Shown here: one piece after another, positions 29,090 to 37,326 of the stretch
How the letters are laid out: each line of letters begins with the position of its first letter
Numbering within the stretch: position 1 is the stretch's first letter
Origin: Chloroflexota bacterium
GTDB lineage: Bacteria; Chloroflexota; Anaerolineae; Aggregatilineales; Phototrophicaceae
Direction of reading: 5' to 3'
Length of the DNA: 64,000 nt
Assembly: GCA_026707225.1 (NCBI GenBank)
Contig: JAPOXG010000117.1
Location: 1-64,000, forward strand
The notes under the pieces: generated by a model
The model's database searches: none
What the model was told of the DNA's origin: nothing
What the model saw: only the letters and a program-made list of their open reading frames with translations
Position numbers and translations under genes: made by a program

Positions 29090-30028
29090 TCAGTTTGATT
29101 CATCGTCATCATCGTCGAACAGGCTTTCAACGAAGAATTCGGGTGTGAAGAGGACAAGATCATCAATGCTTTCGCCCAAGCCGAGGTAATGGACTGGCAA
29201 ATTGAGATCGTTGAAGATGGAGAAGACCATGCCGCCTTTTGCCGTGCTATCGAGCTTGGTGACGATGACGCCGGTGACGCCGGAGGCATCGCCGAAGCTC
29301 TGGGCTTGCTGGATGGCGTTTTGGCCCGTGGTGCCATCGAGCACGAGCAGGACTTCGTGCGGCGCGTTCGGCACAACCTTGCCCGAGACCTCGCTGATTT
29401 TTGTCAACTCTCGCATCAAATTGTAATTGTTCTGCAGGCGGCCAGCGGTATCAATGATGAGGATTTCGTAGCCGCGCGATTTGGCGGCGATAGTGGCGTC
29501 GTAGACGACGGCGCCGGGGTCGGAGCCTGGACGGTTGGCGATGACGGGCACATCAATCCGCTGCCCCCAGGTTTGCAGCTGCTCGATGGCGGCGGCGCGG
29601 AAGGTATCGCCGGCCGCGATCATGACCTTGCGCCTTGAGAGGTTCTTCAGGCGATGCGCCAGCTTGGCGATAGAAGTCGTCTTGCCCGAGCCATTGACGC
29701 CGACTACGAGGATGATGGAGAGCTCGCGACCAGTGATGTTCAGCGCTGGCGGAAATTCAAGCAGGGCGGCCAGGGATTCTTTCAGCGCGTCCTGCAATTG
29801 CGCCGACTTGGTCAAACCCTCAGCGCGGGCGCGGTCCTGCAAATCGTCGATGACTTTGACAGTGGTGTTGAAGCCGACATCGGCCTGAATGAGCAGGGTT
29901 TCCATGTCGTCCCAAGTATCATCGTCAATCTCGGTATTGCCGAGCATCTGCGAGATACGCCCGAAAAATGACTGCCGTGTTTTTGAGAGACCGCGCCGAA
30001 ATAGACTCAAACTCTTTGCCTCGGTCAT
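29090..30028 (-). CDS. ftsY: Signal recognition particle receptor FtsY
   Basis: 312 residues, the SRP-receptor GTPase that docks ribosome-SRP complexes at the membrane. The N domain starts almost at once (SLFRRGLSKTRQSFFGRI), with no long acidic A domain. The G domain has GVNGSGKTT, the DTFRAAA loop, DTAGR and TKLDSTAKGG. The C-terminus ends in an acidic DDDDDES stretch. Its promoter places the transcript start only about 10-12 bases before the ATG, and no Shine-Dalgarno sequence is visible, so initiation may be near-leaderless. It is the first gene of the cluster ftsY, rRNA methyltransferase, prfB. Confidence 0.96.
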   Translation of the reverse strand: MTEAKSLSLFRRGLSKTRQSFFGRISQMLGNTEIDDDTWDDMETLLIQADVGFNTTVKVIDDLQDRARAEGLTKSAQLQDALKESLAALLEFPPALNITGRELSIILVVGVNGSGKTTSIAKLAHRLKNLSRRKVMIAAGDTFRAAAIEQLQTWGQRIDVPVIANRPGSDPGAVVYDATIAAKSRGYEILIIDTAGRLQNNYNLMRELTKISEVSGKVVPNAPHEVLLVLDGTTGQNAIQQAQSFGDASGVTGVIVTKLDSTAKGGMVFSIFNDLNLPVHYLGLGESIDDLVLFTPEFFVESLFDDDDDESN

Positions 30029-30045
30029 GTGATCGCCAAGCCGCG

Positions 30046-30074
30046 ATTATACAGCCACGGCGATGCGGGGACAA
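30046..30074 (-). promoter_or_regulatory. Sigma-70-type promoter of ftsY
   Basis: On the minus strand: TTGTCC (30074-30069), 17 bases, TATAAT (30051-30046). The expected start of the transcript lies only about 10 bases before the ftsY ATG. A second TATAAT on the plus strand at 30105-30110 may serve the divergent FHA gene, but it has no good -35. Confidence 0.65.
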
Positions 30075-30108
30075 TGTATGGTCGTGAGCTTGAAAAAATT
30101 GCTGTATA

Positions 30109-30864
30109 ATGAAACTGGTTCGTGAATGGCAGGCACGGGTGAATTCGGTGGAAAACGACATACCGGCAATGGCTCAAGGTTCGGACGAGTTCCCGGTCAT
30201 CGTTTGGCTGGATGGCTCGCTGTCCAACCCGCATTGGTTGGTCGATCGCGCCGAGATGCTGCTGGGCCGTGAGGAGAGCTGCGACATTGTGATTCCCGTG
30301 CGGCAAATCTCGCGGCAGCACCTGCGCATTGTGATGGAAGGCGGCAGCGCCGTTATCGAAGACTTGCGGAGCAAGAATGGCACCTGGGTCAACGGTTATC
30401 GCTTGACTGGCATGCGCGAATTGGAAGATGGCGACGAGATCCGCATCGCCAAGGATATCCGGCTCCGATTCGTCGGTTCCGGCGCGACGGCGCCTTCAAC
30501 GACGCGCGTGCTGCCCGATGTGATCCCTTCCGGTTCCATGACCGGCTTGCGCATGCGGCTCGATCCCGAATCGCGCGAGGTGCAAATCAAGGATGTGGTG
30601 GTGGATCCGCCGCTTAGTTTGCCGCAGTATCGCTTGCTGGAGATTCTATTCGCCAGTCAGGGTGGCGTTTGCAGCCGCAATGATGTGGTCGATGCCGTAT
30701 GGCCTGAGGCGATGGGCGCGGGCGTCAGCGAGCAGGCGATTGACGCGCTGGTGCGGCGCCTGCGCGACCGTCTCACCGAATTTGACAGCGAGCATCAATA
30801 TATCGTGACCGTGCGCGGCCATGGCTTCCGACTGGACAACCCGCGGGATGAATCCGCTGAATGA
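30109..30864 (+). CDS. FHA-domain, winged-helix transcription regulator
   Basis: About 251 residues. A forkhead-associated domain at roughly 45-110 has the phosphothreonine-binding signature (LLGREESCDIVIP, ISRQHL, SKNGTWVNG). A C-terminal OmpR/PhoB-type winged helix at about 165-245 follows (SLPQYRLLEILF, VVDAVWPEAMG, DALVRRLRDRL, IVTVRGHGFRL). It lacks a receiver domain, so activity is probably set by a Ser/Thr kinase or phosphoprotein partner. The start is uncertain: the ATG at 30109 lies inside a possible -10 (TATAAT), so GTG at 30139 or 30148, or ATG at 30169, may be the true start. Its stop overlaps the HNH gene (ATGA), so the two are coupled. Confidence 0.85.
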   Translation: MKLVREWQARVNSVENDIPAMAQGSDEFPVIVWLDGSLSNPHWLVDRAEMLLGREESCDIVIPVRQISRQHLRIVMEGGSAVIEDLRSKNGTWVNGYRLTGMRELEDGDEIRIAKDIRLRFVGSGATAPSTTRVLPDVIPSGSMTGLRMRLDPESREVQIKDVVVDPPLSLPQYRLLEILFASQGGVCSRNDVVDAVWPEAMGAGVSEQAIDALVRRLRDRLTEFDSEHQYIVTVRGHGFRLDNPRDESAE

Positions 30865-31337
30865 ACTATCAGGACAGGCTGGCTGAAGGCGCGCTTGCGA
30901 AGTATGCCGCCGCCTTGAACGCACGCGCTGCGCGGGCGGGATTGCCCGGGCGCTTGACCGCGGAAGGCTTGCGCGACCGGATATTGGAATCCGGCGGCCG
31001 TTGTGAATGGTGCGATGTGGATCTGGTCGACGCCGAATTCGAGTTGGATCATGTATTGAGCTTGAAGCAGGGCGGGGCGAACGAGGCGCGGAACTTGGTC
31101 CTCTCATGCCCGGACTGCAATCGGCGCAAAGGACAGAAGCACCCGGCGCGCTTTGCGGCGGAGATTTTCCGCGAGACCGGGCGCGAAACGAATCTGATCG
31201 CTCGACTGTTTGCGCGATATGAGATTGAAGCGGCGCAGCAGTTGGCGCTATTCGACTTCGCCTCAGGCGCGTCGACGCCGTCGGTGGACGCGAGCGCGGA
31301 GTTGACCGAGGTTCCGCCGTACAACTGGACGAAGTAG
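30861..31337 (+). CDS. HNH endonuclease
   Basis: 158 residues. The HNH core is complete: CEWC, then ELDHVLSLKQGG with the catalytic His, then ARNLVLSCPDCNRRKG with the second Cys pair and Asn. So it has a treble-clef zinc fold with intact metal-binding residues. A basic N-terminal helical part precedes it, and a short C-terminal tail (QQLALFDF) follows. The start overlaps the FHA gene stop (ATGA), and the SUV3-type helicase follows after 23 bases. There is no methyltransferase nearby, so it is not an ordinary restriction pair. The target is unknown. Confidence 0.88.
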   Translation: MNYQDRLAEGALAKYAAALNARAARAGLPGRLTAEGLRDRILESGGRCEWCDVDLVDAEFELDHVLSLKQGGANEARNLVLSCPDCNRRKGQKHPARFAAEIFRETGRETNLIARLFARYEIEAAQQLALFDFASGASTPSVDASAELTEVPPYNWTK

Positions 31338-31360
31338 AGCGCCAAACAAGGGAGCATCCA

Positions 31361-33484
31361 TTGGAGCCATCCATCGACCAAATCGCCGAAGCCGAGGCGC
31401 CAGAAACAACGCATGACGAGGAAGCCTGGTGGAGCGCGCTGGCGCGCTGCGGCGACCGCGTCCGCGCCGGTTTCCCGCCCCCGAAGGTAAATGACCCTCC
31501 CGAAAAGCAAGTTCATGCCCGCAGCTATACAGCCAAACAGGCGGCGAAGCTGGTCGGCGTGAATGCGGAAACGATGCGGCGGGCGGCTGGCGAATTGGCG
31601 CTGGACAGCTTTCTCGATCCGCGCGGGAAGTTGCGTTTTCCGGCGCGCACCTTGATACCAACAGCGGCCGACCCCGATCTGCGCGAGATGATCGCGGGCT
31701 ATGAGCGGCTCCGTTCGAGCGAGCTGCGCGCCGTGCTTGATATCGATCAACGCAGCCTGGAACGAGGCATTCGCGAAGCGGGCATACGGCCGAAGGGCAT
31801 GATCTGGCGCGATCTGCGCGGGCTTTGGGATCTGCCGGAGACTTACGAGGAATTCAACCAGCTGCTTGGCGAAAGAGCGCGAAATGGCGATCGTGGCGGA
31901 CGGAAGCGGCGGCGCGGCGGACGCTCAAGAGCGCGCCGGAAGCGCCAGGCGGAAACGCGCTTGCGCAATCGGCTGATTGATGCTTTTCCCAAATGGCGCA
32001 ATGACTACCGCCATCAGCAAGAGCTGTTCATTCATATCGGCGAGCCTAACAGCGGGAAGACGCACGACGCCTTGGAAGCGCTGAAAGCCGCCGGCTCCGG
32101 CTGGTATCTGGCGCCTTTGCGGCTATTGGCTTATGAGATATTCGACCGGCTGAATGCAGAAGGAGTCGCTTGCCATCTGTTGACCGGCGAAGAATACATT
32201 CCCGTGGAAGGCGCGCGGATCACGGCCGCCACCATCGAAATGTTCAACGCGATGAAGAGCGGCGCCTGCGTGATCATTGATGAGGCGCAAATGCTGGCCG
32301 ATGCCGATCGCGGCTGGGCTTGGACGCGCGCGCTGATGGAATCGGCGGCGCCGGAAATGCACATCATTGGACCGCCGACGGCGCGCAACTTGATCGAGGT
32401 GCTGGCGGCGGCGGCGGAGATCCCCGGCGAAGTTGTCGAGCATCAGCGGCTGGCGCCAATCGCGCTGGCGGAACGGCATCTCACCTTGGAGTCGCTGCCG
32501 CCTTCGACCATTTTGGTGGCTTTCACCCGTCAGGGCGTGCTCGATTTGAAGATGAAGCTGGAGCGGCTGGGCCGAACGGTGTCGGTGGTCTATGGCAGTT
32601 TGCCGCCGGAAGTGCGGCGGCGGCAGGCCGATCGCTTCGCCGCTGGCGAGACCGAGATCTGCGTGGCGACCGATGCCGTTGGCATGGGGCTGAACCTGCC
32701 GGCCGATGTCGTCTGCTTCTACGAGGTGGAGAAATTCGATGGCAAGAATGACCGCCGGTTGTATCCAAGCGAGGTGCATCAAATCGGTGGACGCGCCGGC
32801 CGCTATGGCATGTCGAAGACGGGACTAATCGCGGCGACCAACAAACATGACCTCCGCGTCATTCACGAGCTCTACGAGCAGACGCCGCCCAAGCTGACCT
32901 TCGCCCGCGTGGCGCCGACCGCCGACGACCTGAGTTTGATCCCGGGCAGCCTGGACCAGCAACTGACGCAATGGGCGGAGTTGAAGTCGATACCGGAGGA
33001 ACTGCGCGCGGTCATCACCACAGCCGATATGGACGAGCGCATCGCCCTGGCCAAGATGCTTTCGGATGAAGACATCAAAAAGCTGGGCTTGGCGAGCGCG
33101 CTGCAGCTGGTCAACGCGCCGACGCGCAAGACGACCCGCGCCTATTGGCTGGATTGCGCTTACATGATCCTGGAGGGTTTCCAGATTCCGCTGCCGCCGG
33201 ACGCGCCGGCGCCCATCCATGATGGCGGCGACTTGGAGGCGACCGAGCTTTCGATCGCTTGCGCCGATATCTACCTCTGGCTTTCGCGCCGCAAAGAATT
33301 CGCCGCGAACTGTGAAGCGCATGGGCAAGTGCGCGAAGAACGGCGCGAATGGTCGCTCTCGATTGATGAGGCGCTGCTGCGCAACTTGAATGTGGCGCGG
33401 CGCTGCCGCACTTGTGGCGCGCTTCTGCCGTCCCGCCATCGCTTTCGCATTTGTGACAAGTGCTTTGACAGGCGGCGATTCTGA
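31361..33484 (+). CDS. SUV3-like RNA helicase with N-terminal HTH and C-terminal zinc ribbon
   Basis: 707 residues. The helicase core strongly resembles mitochondrial SUV3: motif I GEPNSGKTHDA near residue 227, YLAPLRLLAYEIFDRLN, LLTGEE, motif II IIDEAQML near 305 followed by RGWAWTRALM, VVYGSLPPEVRRRQADRF, ATDAVGMGLNLP and motif VI QIGGRAGRYG near 473. Unlike SUV3 it has an N-terminal MerR-like helix-turn-helix (SYTAKQAAKLVGVNAETMRR, about 53-100), a very basic linker (about 165-190) and a C-terminal four-Cys ribbon (CRTC...CDKC, about 681-703). The TTG start is backed by AAGGGAG six bases upstream. It probably unwinds RNA or RNA-DNA hybrids. It follows the HNH nuclease closely. Confidence 0.88.
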   Translation: MEPSIDQIAEAEAPETTHDEEAWWSALARCGDRVRAGFPPPKVNDPPEKQVHARSYTAKQAAKLVGVNAETMRRAAGELALDSFLDPRGKLRFPARTLIPTAADPDLREMIAGYERLRSSELRAVLDIDQRSLERGIREAGIRPKGMIWRDLRGLWDLPETYEEFNQLLGERARNGDRGGRKRRRGGRSRARRKRQAETRLRNRLIDAFPKWRNDYRHQQELFIHIGEPNSGKTHDALEALKAAGSGWYLAPLRLLAYEIFDRLNAEGVACHLLTGEEYIPVEGARITAATIEMFNAMKSGACVIIDEAQMLADADRGWAWTRALMESAAPEMHIIGPPTARNLIEVLAAAAEIPGEVVEHQRLAPIALAERHLTLESLPPSTILVAFTRQGVLDLKMKLERLGRTVSVVYGSLPPEVRRRQADRFAAGETEICVATDAVGMGLNLPADVVCFYEVEKFDGKNDRRLYPSEVHQIGGRAGRYGMSKTGLIAATNKHDLRVIHELYEQTPPKLTFARVAPTADDLSLIPGSLDQQLTQWAELKSIPEELRAVITTADMDERIALAKMLSDEDIKKLGLASALQLVNAPTRKTTRAYWLDCAYMILEGFQIPLPPDAPAPIHDGGDLEATELSIACADIYLWLSRRKEFAANCEAHGQVREERREWSLSIDEALLRNLNVARRCRTCGALLPSRHRFRICDKCFDRRRF

Positions 33485-33510
33485 ACTGCGCCGTGCAAGG
33501 CTTGGGCTTG

Positions 33511-33533
33511 TAGGGGCGAGACAGTTGTCGCCC
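33511..33533. repeat. Palindromic GGGGCGA-type repeat
   Basis: TAGGGGCGAGACAGTTGTCGCCC lies 27 bases after the helicase stop and could act as a transcript 3' end for it. Confidence 0.75.
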
Positions 33534-33598
33534 AAAAGCACGGGTCAGGCGCAAGCGAGCGGGAAAAGGGGCGCGTAGACACCGCCCGTCTCTCGCCG

Positions 33599-34333
33599 CT
33601 AAAGATCCCCTAAGAGCGCCTCGGGCAGACCTTCCGCCTCAAGCTGTTTGAGCGCGGCGCGGGCTGCCTCCCGGGCGGCGGCCCGTTTGCTGCCACCGAA
33701 GCCGCTGCCGATCAATGTTTCCCCGATCGCCACCTCCACGCGAAATTCCTTGTCGTGCTCGGGTCCCTCGGCGCCGGCCACGCGATAATCGGGCGTGACG
33801 TTCAGGCGCGCCTGTATGCGCTCTTGCAGTTGGCTGCGCGCGTCGATATGCAGCCTGTTCTCGATGATGTTTTCCAGCAGCTCGAGCATGGGCGGCCGCG
33901 CGAAATCGACGACGGCGCCCATGCCTTGATCGAGGTAGATGGCGCCGACGACGGCTTCAAAGGCGCGGCAGAGGATCGTCAAGCGTTCGCGGCCGCCGCT
34001 CAATTCTTCGCCGCGCCCGATTCGCAGATATTCTCCCAGGCGGCATTTCTTCCCGAGCTGCGCCAGCGATTCGGTCTTGACCAGGGCGGCGCGCAATTGG
34101 GTCAGCTCGCCTTCGTCGACCAAAGGGAATTTACGGTAGAGCATGTCAGCGACCAAGAGATCGAGCGCGGCATCGCCGAGGAATTCGAGCCGTTCGTTGT
34201 CGCGAACATCTTCTTCCCCCTCGTATTCATTGACGAAGGAACGGTGCGTGAGCGCTTGAGTCAGCAGCGCCGGCTGCTCAAAAGCGACGCCGATGATGTC
34301 TTCAAATGACGGGCGATTGTCTGGTTTGCTCAT
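33599..34333 (-). CDS. rnc: Ribonuclease III with altered active site
   Basis: 244 residues: an N-terminal RNase III domain with the signature NERLEFLGDAALDLL (E50 and D54 equal E. coli E41 and D45), then a double-stranded-RNA-binding domain from about 165 to the end. RNase III cuts double-stranded RNA in rRNA and mRNA processing. In the second metal-binding segment the family normally has D-x-x-E; here it reads LCRAFEAVVGAIYLDQG. So Arg123 takes the place of the Asp equal to E. coli D114, while E126 (E117) is kept. It is convergent with the SUV3-like helicase and stands alone. Otherwise length and domains are normal. Confidence 0.93.
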   Translation of the reverse strand: MSKPDNRPSFEDIIGVAFEQPALLTQALTHRSFVNEYEGEEDVRDNERLEFLGDAALDLLVADMLYRKFPLVDEGELTQLRAALVKTESLAQLGKKCRLGEYLRIGRGEELSGGRERLTILCRAFEAVVGAIYLDQGMGAVVDFARPPMLELLENIIENRLHIDARSQLQERIQARLNVTPDYRVAGAEGPEHDKEFRVEVAIGETLIGSGFGGSKRAAAREAARAALKQLEAEGLPEALLGDL

Positions 34334-34368
34334 GAATAATTGGTCACCGAGTCTCTGGTCAATTTGAC

Positions 34369-34392
34369 GGGCGAATCAAGAGTCGCCCCTAC
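34369..34392. repeat. Palindromic GGGGCGA-type repeat
   Basis: GGGCGAATC, a short loop, AGTCGCCCCTAC, between rnc and the moaD-moaE fusion. Confidence 0.7.
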
Positions 34393-34430
34393 TCTTGGAT
34401 TTTTGCAGCTCGTCGAAATTGTATTCAGGG

Positions 34431-35153
34431 CTAGCGCTTGTCGCTGGCGGCCGGGCGGTAATCGCCTTCTATCCAGGTTTCGCCGGCGCCGCCGACCTCT
34501 TTCTTCCAAACGGGAACGATCTCTTTCAGGCGATCAATGCCGTAGCGAGCGGCCTCGAAGCAACCGTCATCGCGATGCGGCGACGAGCAAGCGCACAACA
34601 CAGTGTTGTCCCCGACCTGCAGCTTCCCGATGCGCTGGACGATGGCGATGCCCTCGACCTTGCACCAGCGCGCGCGGATTTCCGCCGCCACCTGTTTCAT
34701 CTTGGCGCGCGCCATGGGTTCATAGGCTTCGTATTCCAAATAGGCCGTCTGCGGTAGATGGCCCGCTTTGGCCGTCTGCCCGCGCACAGTCCCGGTGAAG
34801 ATGCAGACGGCGCCGGTTTGCGCGGTGGTGATGGCGGAGACCAGATCGTCGTGATTGAAAGGCGCGCGCGCCAAGCGAAATATTTCGGGACGCGTCTCCC
34901 CGCCGGATCCGCCACTGACAGGCGGGAAGAAGGCCACCTCGTCGCCATCGCTGAGTCGGTCATGATCGAAGGCGAATTCTTCGTTGATGGCGGCGAGCGC
35001 CACCGACAAGTTATCAGCCGCAGCCGGGTAGCGGTCGCTGAGTTCGCGGCGCAATGCCCCAATGCTATTGGCCGAGCCATCGAGATCAACGGCGATTTGG
35101 CGGGCGCCCACGACATCGCGCAAGGTGGCAAAGAAGAGTATCGTGATTCGCAT
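34431..35153 (-). CDS. Fused MoaD-MoaE molybdopterin synthase
   Basis: 240 residues joining the small and large subunits of molybdopterin synthase, which turns cyclic pyranopterin monophosphate into molybdopterin. MoaD (1-82) has the ubiquitin-like fold ending in FPPVSGG. The Gly81-Gly82 that must carry the thiocarboxylate is internal and followed by Ser83. MoaE (about 90-240) keeps its catalytic-region residues (SPHRDDGCFEAARYGIDRLK, PVWKKEVGGAGETWIEG). The Mycobacterium fusion MoaX has the same order and is cut after Gly82, so cleavage is likely here too. It follows moaC by eight bases. Confidence 0.93.
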   Translation of the reverse strand: MRITILFFATLRDVVGARQIAVDLDGSANSIGALRRELSDRYPAAADNLSVALAAINEEFAFDHDRLSDGDEVAFFPPVSGGSGGETRPEIFRLARAPFNHDDLVSAITTAQTGAVCIFTGTVRGQTAKAGHLPQTAYLEYEAYEPMARAKMKQVAAEIRARWCKVEGIAIVQRIGKLQVGDNTVLCACSSPHRDDGCFEAARYGIDRLKEIVPVWKKEVGGAGETWIEGDYRPAASDKR

Positions 35154-35161
35154 GGCCGCCT

Positions 35162-35674
35162 CTACGCTTCCGCGAGGTAGTCGCCGCGCGTTCCGCCGCG
35201 CTTTTCCAACAGGCGAATATCGCCGATGCGCATGTCGCGGTCAACCGCTTTCGCCATGTCATAGATCGTCAAGGCGGCAACCGCAACGGCGCTGAGCGCC
35301 TCCATTTCGACGCCGGTCACCCCGCTAGTCTTGACGCTGGCGGTGATCTCAATTGCCGAATCGGACTCATTCATGCTTAGATCAAGCCCGATCTTATCGA
35401 TAGGCAGCGGATGGCAAAGCGGGATGAGGTCGGCGGTTCGCTTGGCGGCCATGATACCGGCGATGCGCGCTGTGTTGAGGACATCGCCTTTCTTGATGTT
35501 GCCGTCGCGGATCAGCCGCAGCGTTGCTGGCTTCATCGTGACCATTCCGCTGGCGCGCGCGACGCGTTCGCTGACCGGCTTGCCGCCAACATCAACCATG
35601 TCGGCGCGGCCGTGTTCATCGAGGTGGGTGAGTTGCTTGTTAGCTGTCATCGTTGACTGTTTCGGCATTCTCAT
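35162..35674 (-). CDS. moaC: Cyclic pyranopterin monophosphate synthase MoaC
   Basis: 170 residues. It makes cyclic pyranopterin monophosphate from the MoaA product, the first stage of molybdenum cofactor synthesis. Typical stretches are [29 protein letters not shown] and [19 protein letters not shown] second Met at codon 9 ([12 protein letters not shown], 35650) is where homology-like sequence begins and may be the true start; neither has a clear ribosome binding site. It forms a pair with the moaD-moaE fusion downstream; no moaA is in the window. Confidence 0.95.
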   Translation of the reverse strand: MRMPKQSTMTANKQLTHLDEHGRADMVDVGGKPVSERVARASGMVTMKPATLRLIRDGNIKKGDVLNTARIAGIMAAKRTADLIPLCHPLPIDKIGLDLSMNESDSAIEITASVKTSGVTGVEMEALSAVAVAALTIYDMAKAVDRDMRIGDIRLLEKRGGTRGDYLAEA

Positions 35675-35695
35675 ATTACAGGCGGGCAGGAAAGC

Positions 35696-36370
35696 TCATG
35701 CGCGCGGCGCGATATCGACCTTCTCAGAGAATACGACGCCCTCGGTGAGGATATCGAGCCCTTGATCGGGAAAGATCTCGCGGACGCCCTCGCTTTGCGG
35801 CTGCTGTTCGCCGGCGGCTCGCATGCGATACCAGGCGCTGGCGCTCCCCCCGTCGCTGATCATAGAAGCTGAAGCCACCAGCTCAAGCGAATGCACGCAA
35901 GTCTGACGCGGACCCAGCAGCCGGATATCGCTCTCGGCGTAGGTCTCTGGATTCGGATTTGCGCGCGCGCTTAAACCCGCGGCCGGCGCCGGCTGGATGA
36001 TCAAGCCGAAGCCGTCAGTATCGTCATCCGTTTCGGCGACGACGACATTGTCCACCTGGAATACGATGGGCACGGTGCCCAGCGAAATGTTCGCCACGGA
36101 CAAGCGCATCACGAGTTCGCCATCGTCATTGATGTCGCCCGCCGTCAACTGCAATTGCAGCGGATCTTGCGCTTGTCGCCCGAGGATGGATTGATGCGCG
36201 GCCAGATCCTTGGCCGCTGGCAAGCGAGCGCAAGGGATGCCGGCGACGAGCTGCGGCGACAGGCCGGCAATGGATCCAGGCAGTCGATCGGGCAGAACGA
36301 ATACGACGAGCACCACGAGCAGTACGATGCCGATGAAGGCGTTGGGATTGTTCCGGTCCAATTTCAGCAA
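35696..36370 (-). CDS. Membrane-anchored protein of unknown function
   Basis: 224 residues. One N-terminal membrane segment (AFIGIVLLVVLVVFVLP, about 12-28) is preceded by a short basic-and-polar tail, leaving the rest outside the membrane. The soluble part looks like a beta-rich domain (LQLQLTAGDINDDGELVMRL, VPIVFQVDNVVVAETDDD) with two Cys (IPCARL, RQTCVHS). No family is recognised. It starts five bases after miaA and is probably in its operon. Confidence 0.6.
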   Translation of the reverse strand: MLKLDRNNPNAFIGIVLLVVLVVFVLPDRLPGSIAGLSPQLVAGIPCARLPAAKDLAAHQSILGRQAQDPLQLQLTAGDINDDGELVMRLSVANISLGTVPIVFQVDNVVVAETDDDTDGFGLIIQPAPAAGLSARANPNPETYAESDIRLLGPRQTCVHSLELVASASMISDGGSASAWYRMRAAGEQQPQSEGVREIFPDQGLDILTEGVVFSEKVDIAPRA

Positions 36371-36375
36371 GTCGC

Positions 36376-37326
36376 TCAGTCACCTCGTTCCAGCCAATCT
36401 CCCAGGTTTCGCGCCAATTCGGCGGCGTCGACGTTTTCAACATTATGCCATAGAATGCCGTTGTCGTGCCCGCGGAACCAGACTTCCTGCCCCCGAATGA
36501 ATTCGTGCGTGCTGAATTTCATACGTTCAATCGTTTCATCCAAGGGGCTGCCGTCCAGCAGATGGGCGGCGATCTCCCGATAGCCGAGGCCGGTCATCGC
36601 CGGCAGGGCGCGGCTGTAGCCCATATTGAGGAGGCGGCCGACTTCTTCGACCAGGCCGGCTTCAATCATGGCATCGACGCGGGCGTCCACGAGCGGGTAC
36701 AGGATGGCGCGCGGCAGCTGCAAGCCGAGTCTGAAGATGCGCCAGGGCGGCGGGCGCTTGACTTGCTGGGCGCTGATGGCTTCTCCGGTGAGCATTTGCA
36801 CTTCCAGGGCGCGGATCACGCGGCGGGTGTTGTTGGGATGAATGCGCTCGGCGGCGACCGGATCGACCGCATGCAGCCGCTCATGCAGCGCGGACGGGGA
36901 GTTTTCAGCGGCGTAGCGCTCCAGCTCGGCGCGCAGCTCCAGATCCGGCGGCACGCGCGGGATCGACCAGCCTTCTTCCACGGCGGTGATGTACTGCCCG
37001 CTTCCACCGACTAGCAGGGGAATCATCCCGCGCTGATGAACATCGTCAATGGCGCGATTGGCTGCTTCCTGATATTCGGCCAGACTGAGCTGGTAATCGG
37101 GCGACACCATGCCAATGAGATGATGCGGCGCCAGCGCCTGCTGCGCGGCGGTCGGTTTTGCCGTGCCGATGTCCATGTACTTGTAAATCTGCCGGCTGTC
37201 AGCGCCGATGATTTCGCCGCCGAGGGCGCGCGCCAGGTTGATGGCAAGCTCGGTTTTGCCGACGCCTGTGGGACCGAGGATGATGATTAGCGGAGGCGCG
37301 TCACCAGTCAAAGGCGTCCTCCACAT
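36376..37326 (-). CDS. miaA: tRNA dimethylallyltransferase MiaA
   Basis: 316 residues from the ATG at 37326. It adds a dimethylallyl group to adenosine-37 of tRNAs reading U-starting codons. Motifs are the P-loop LGPTGVGKTELA, DSRQIYKYMDIGTAKPT, HHLIGMVSPDYQLSLAEY and LVGGSGQYITAVEEGW. Longer in-frame starts exist up to 37407 but add sequence with no homology; the chosen start overlaps the end of the YraN gene by 26 bases, which implies coupling. It is followed by the membrane-anchored protein. Confidence 0.95.
   Translation of the reverse strand: MWRTPLTGDAPPLIIILGPTGVGKTELAINLARALGGEIIGADSRQIYKYMDIGTAKPTAAQQALAPHHLIGMVSPDYQLSLAEYQEAANRAIDDVHQRGMIPLLVGGSGQYITAVEEGWSIPRVPPDLELRAELERYAAENSPSALHERLHAVDPVAAERIHPNNTRRVIRALEVQMLTGEAISAQQVKRPPPWRIFRLGLQLPRAILYPLVDARVDAMIEAGLVEEVGRLLNMGYSRALPAMTGLGYREIAAHLLDGSPLDETIERMKFSTHEFIRGQEVWFRGHDNGILWHNVENVDAAELARNLGDWLERGD

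Noticed and set aside
30090..30095. TTGAAA as the -35 of the FHA gene
   Set aside because: The spacing to TATAAT is only 9 bases, too short for a sigma-70 promoter.
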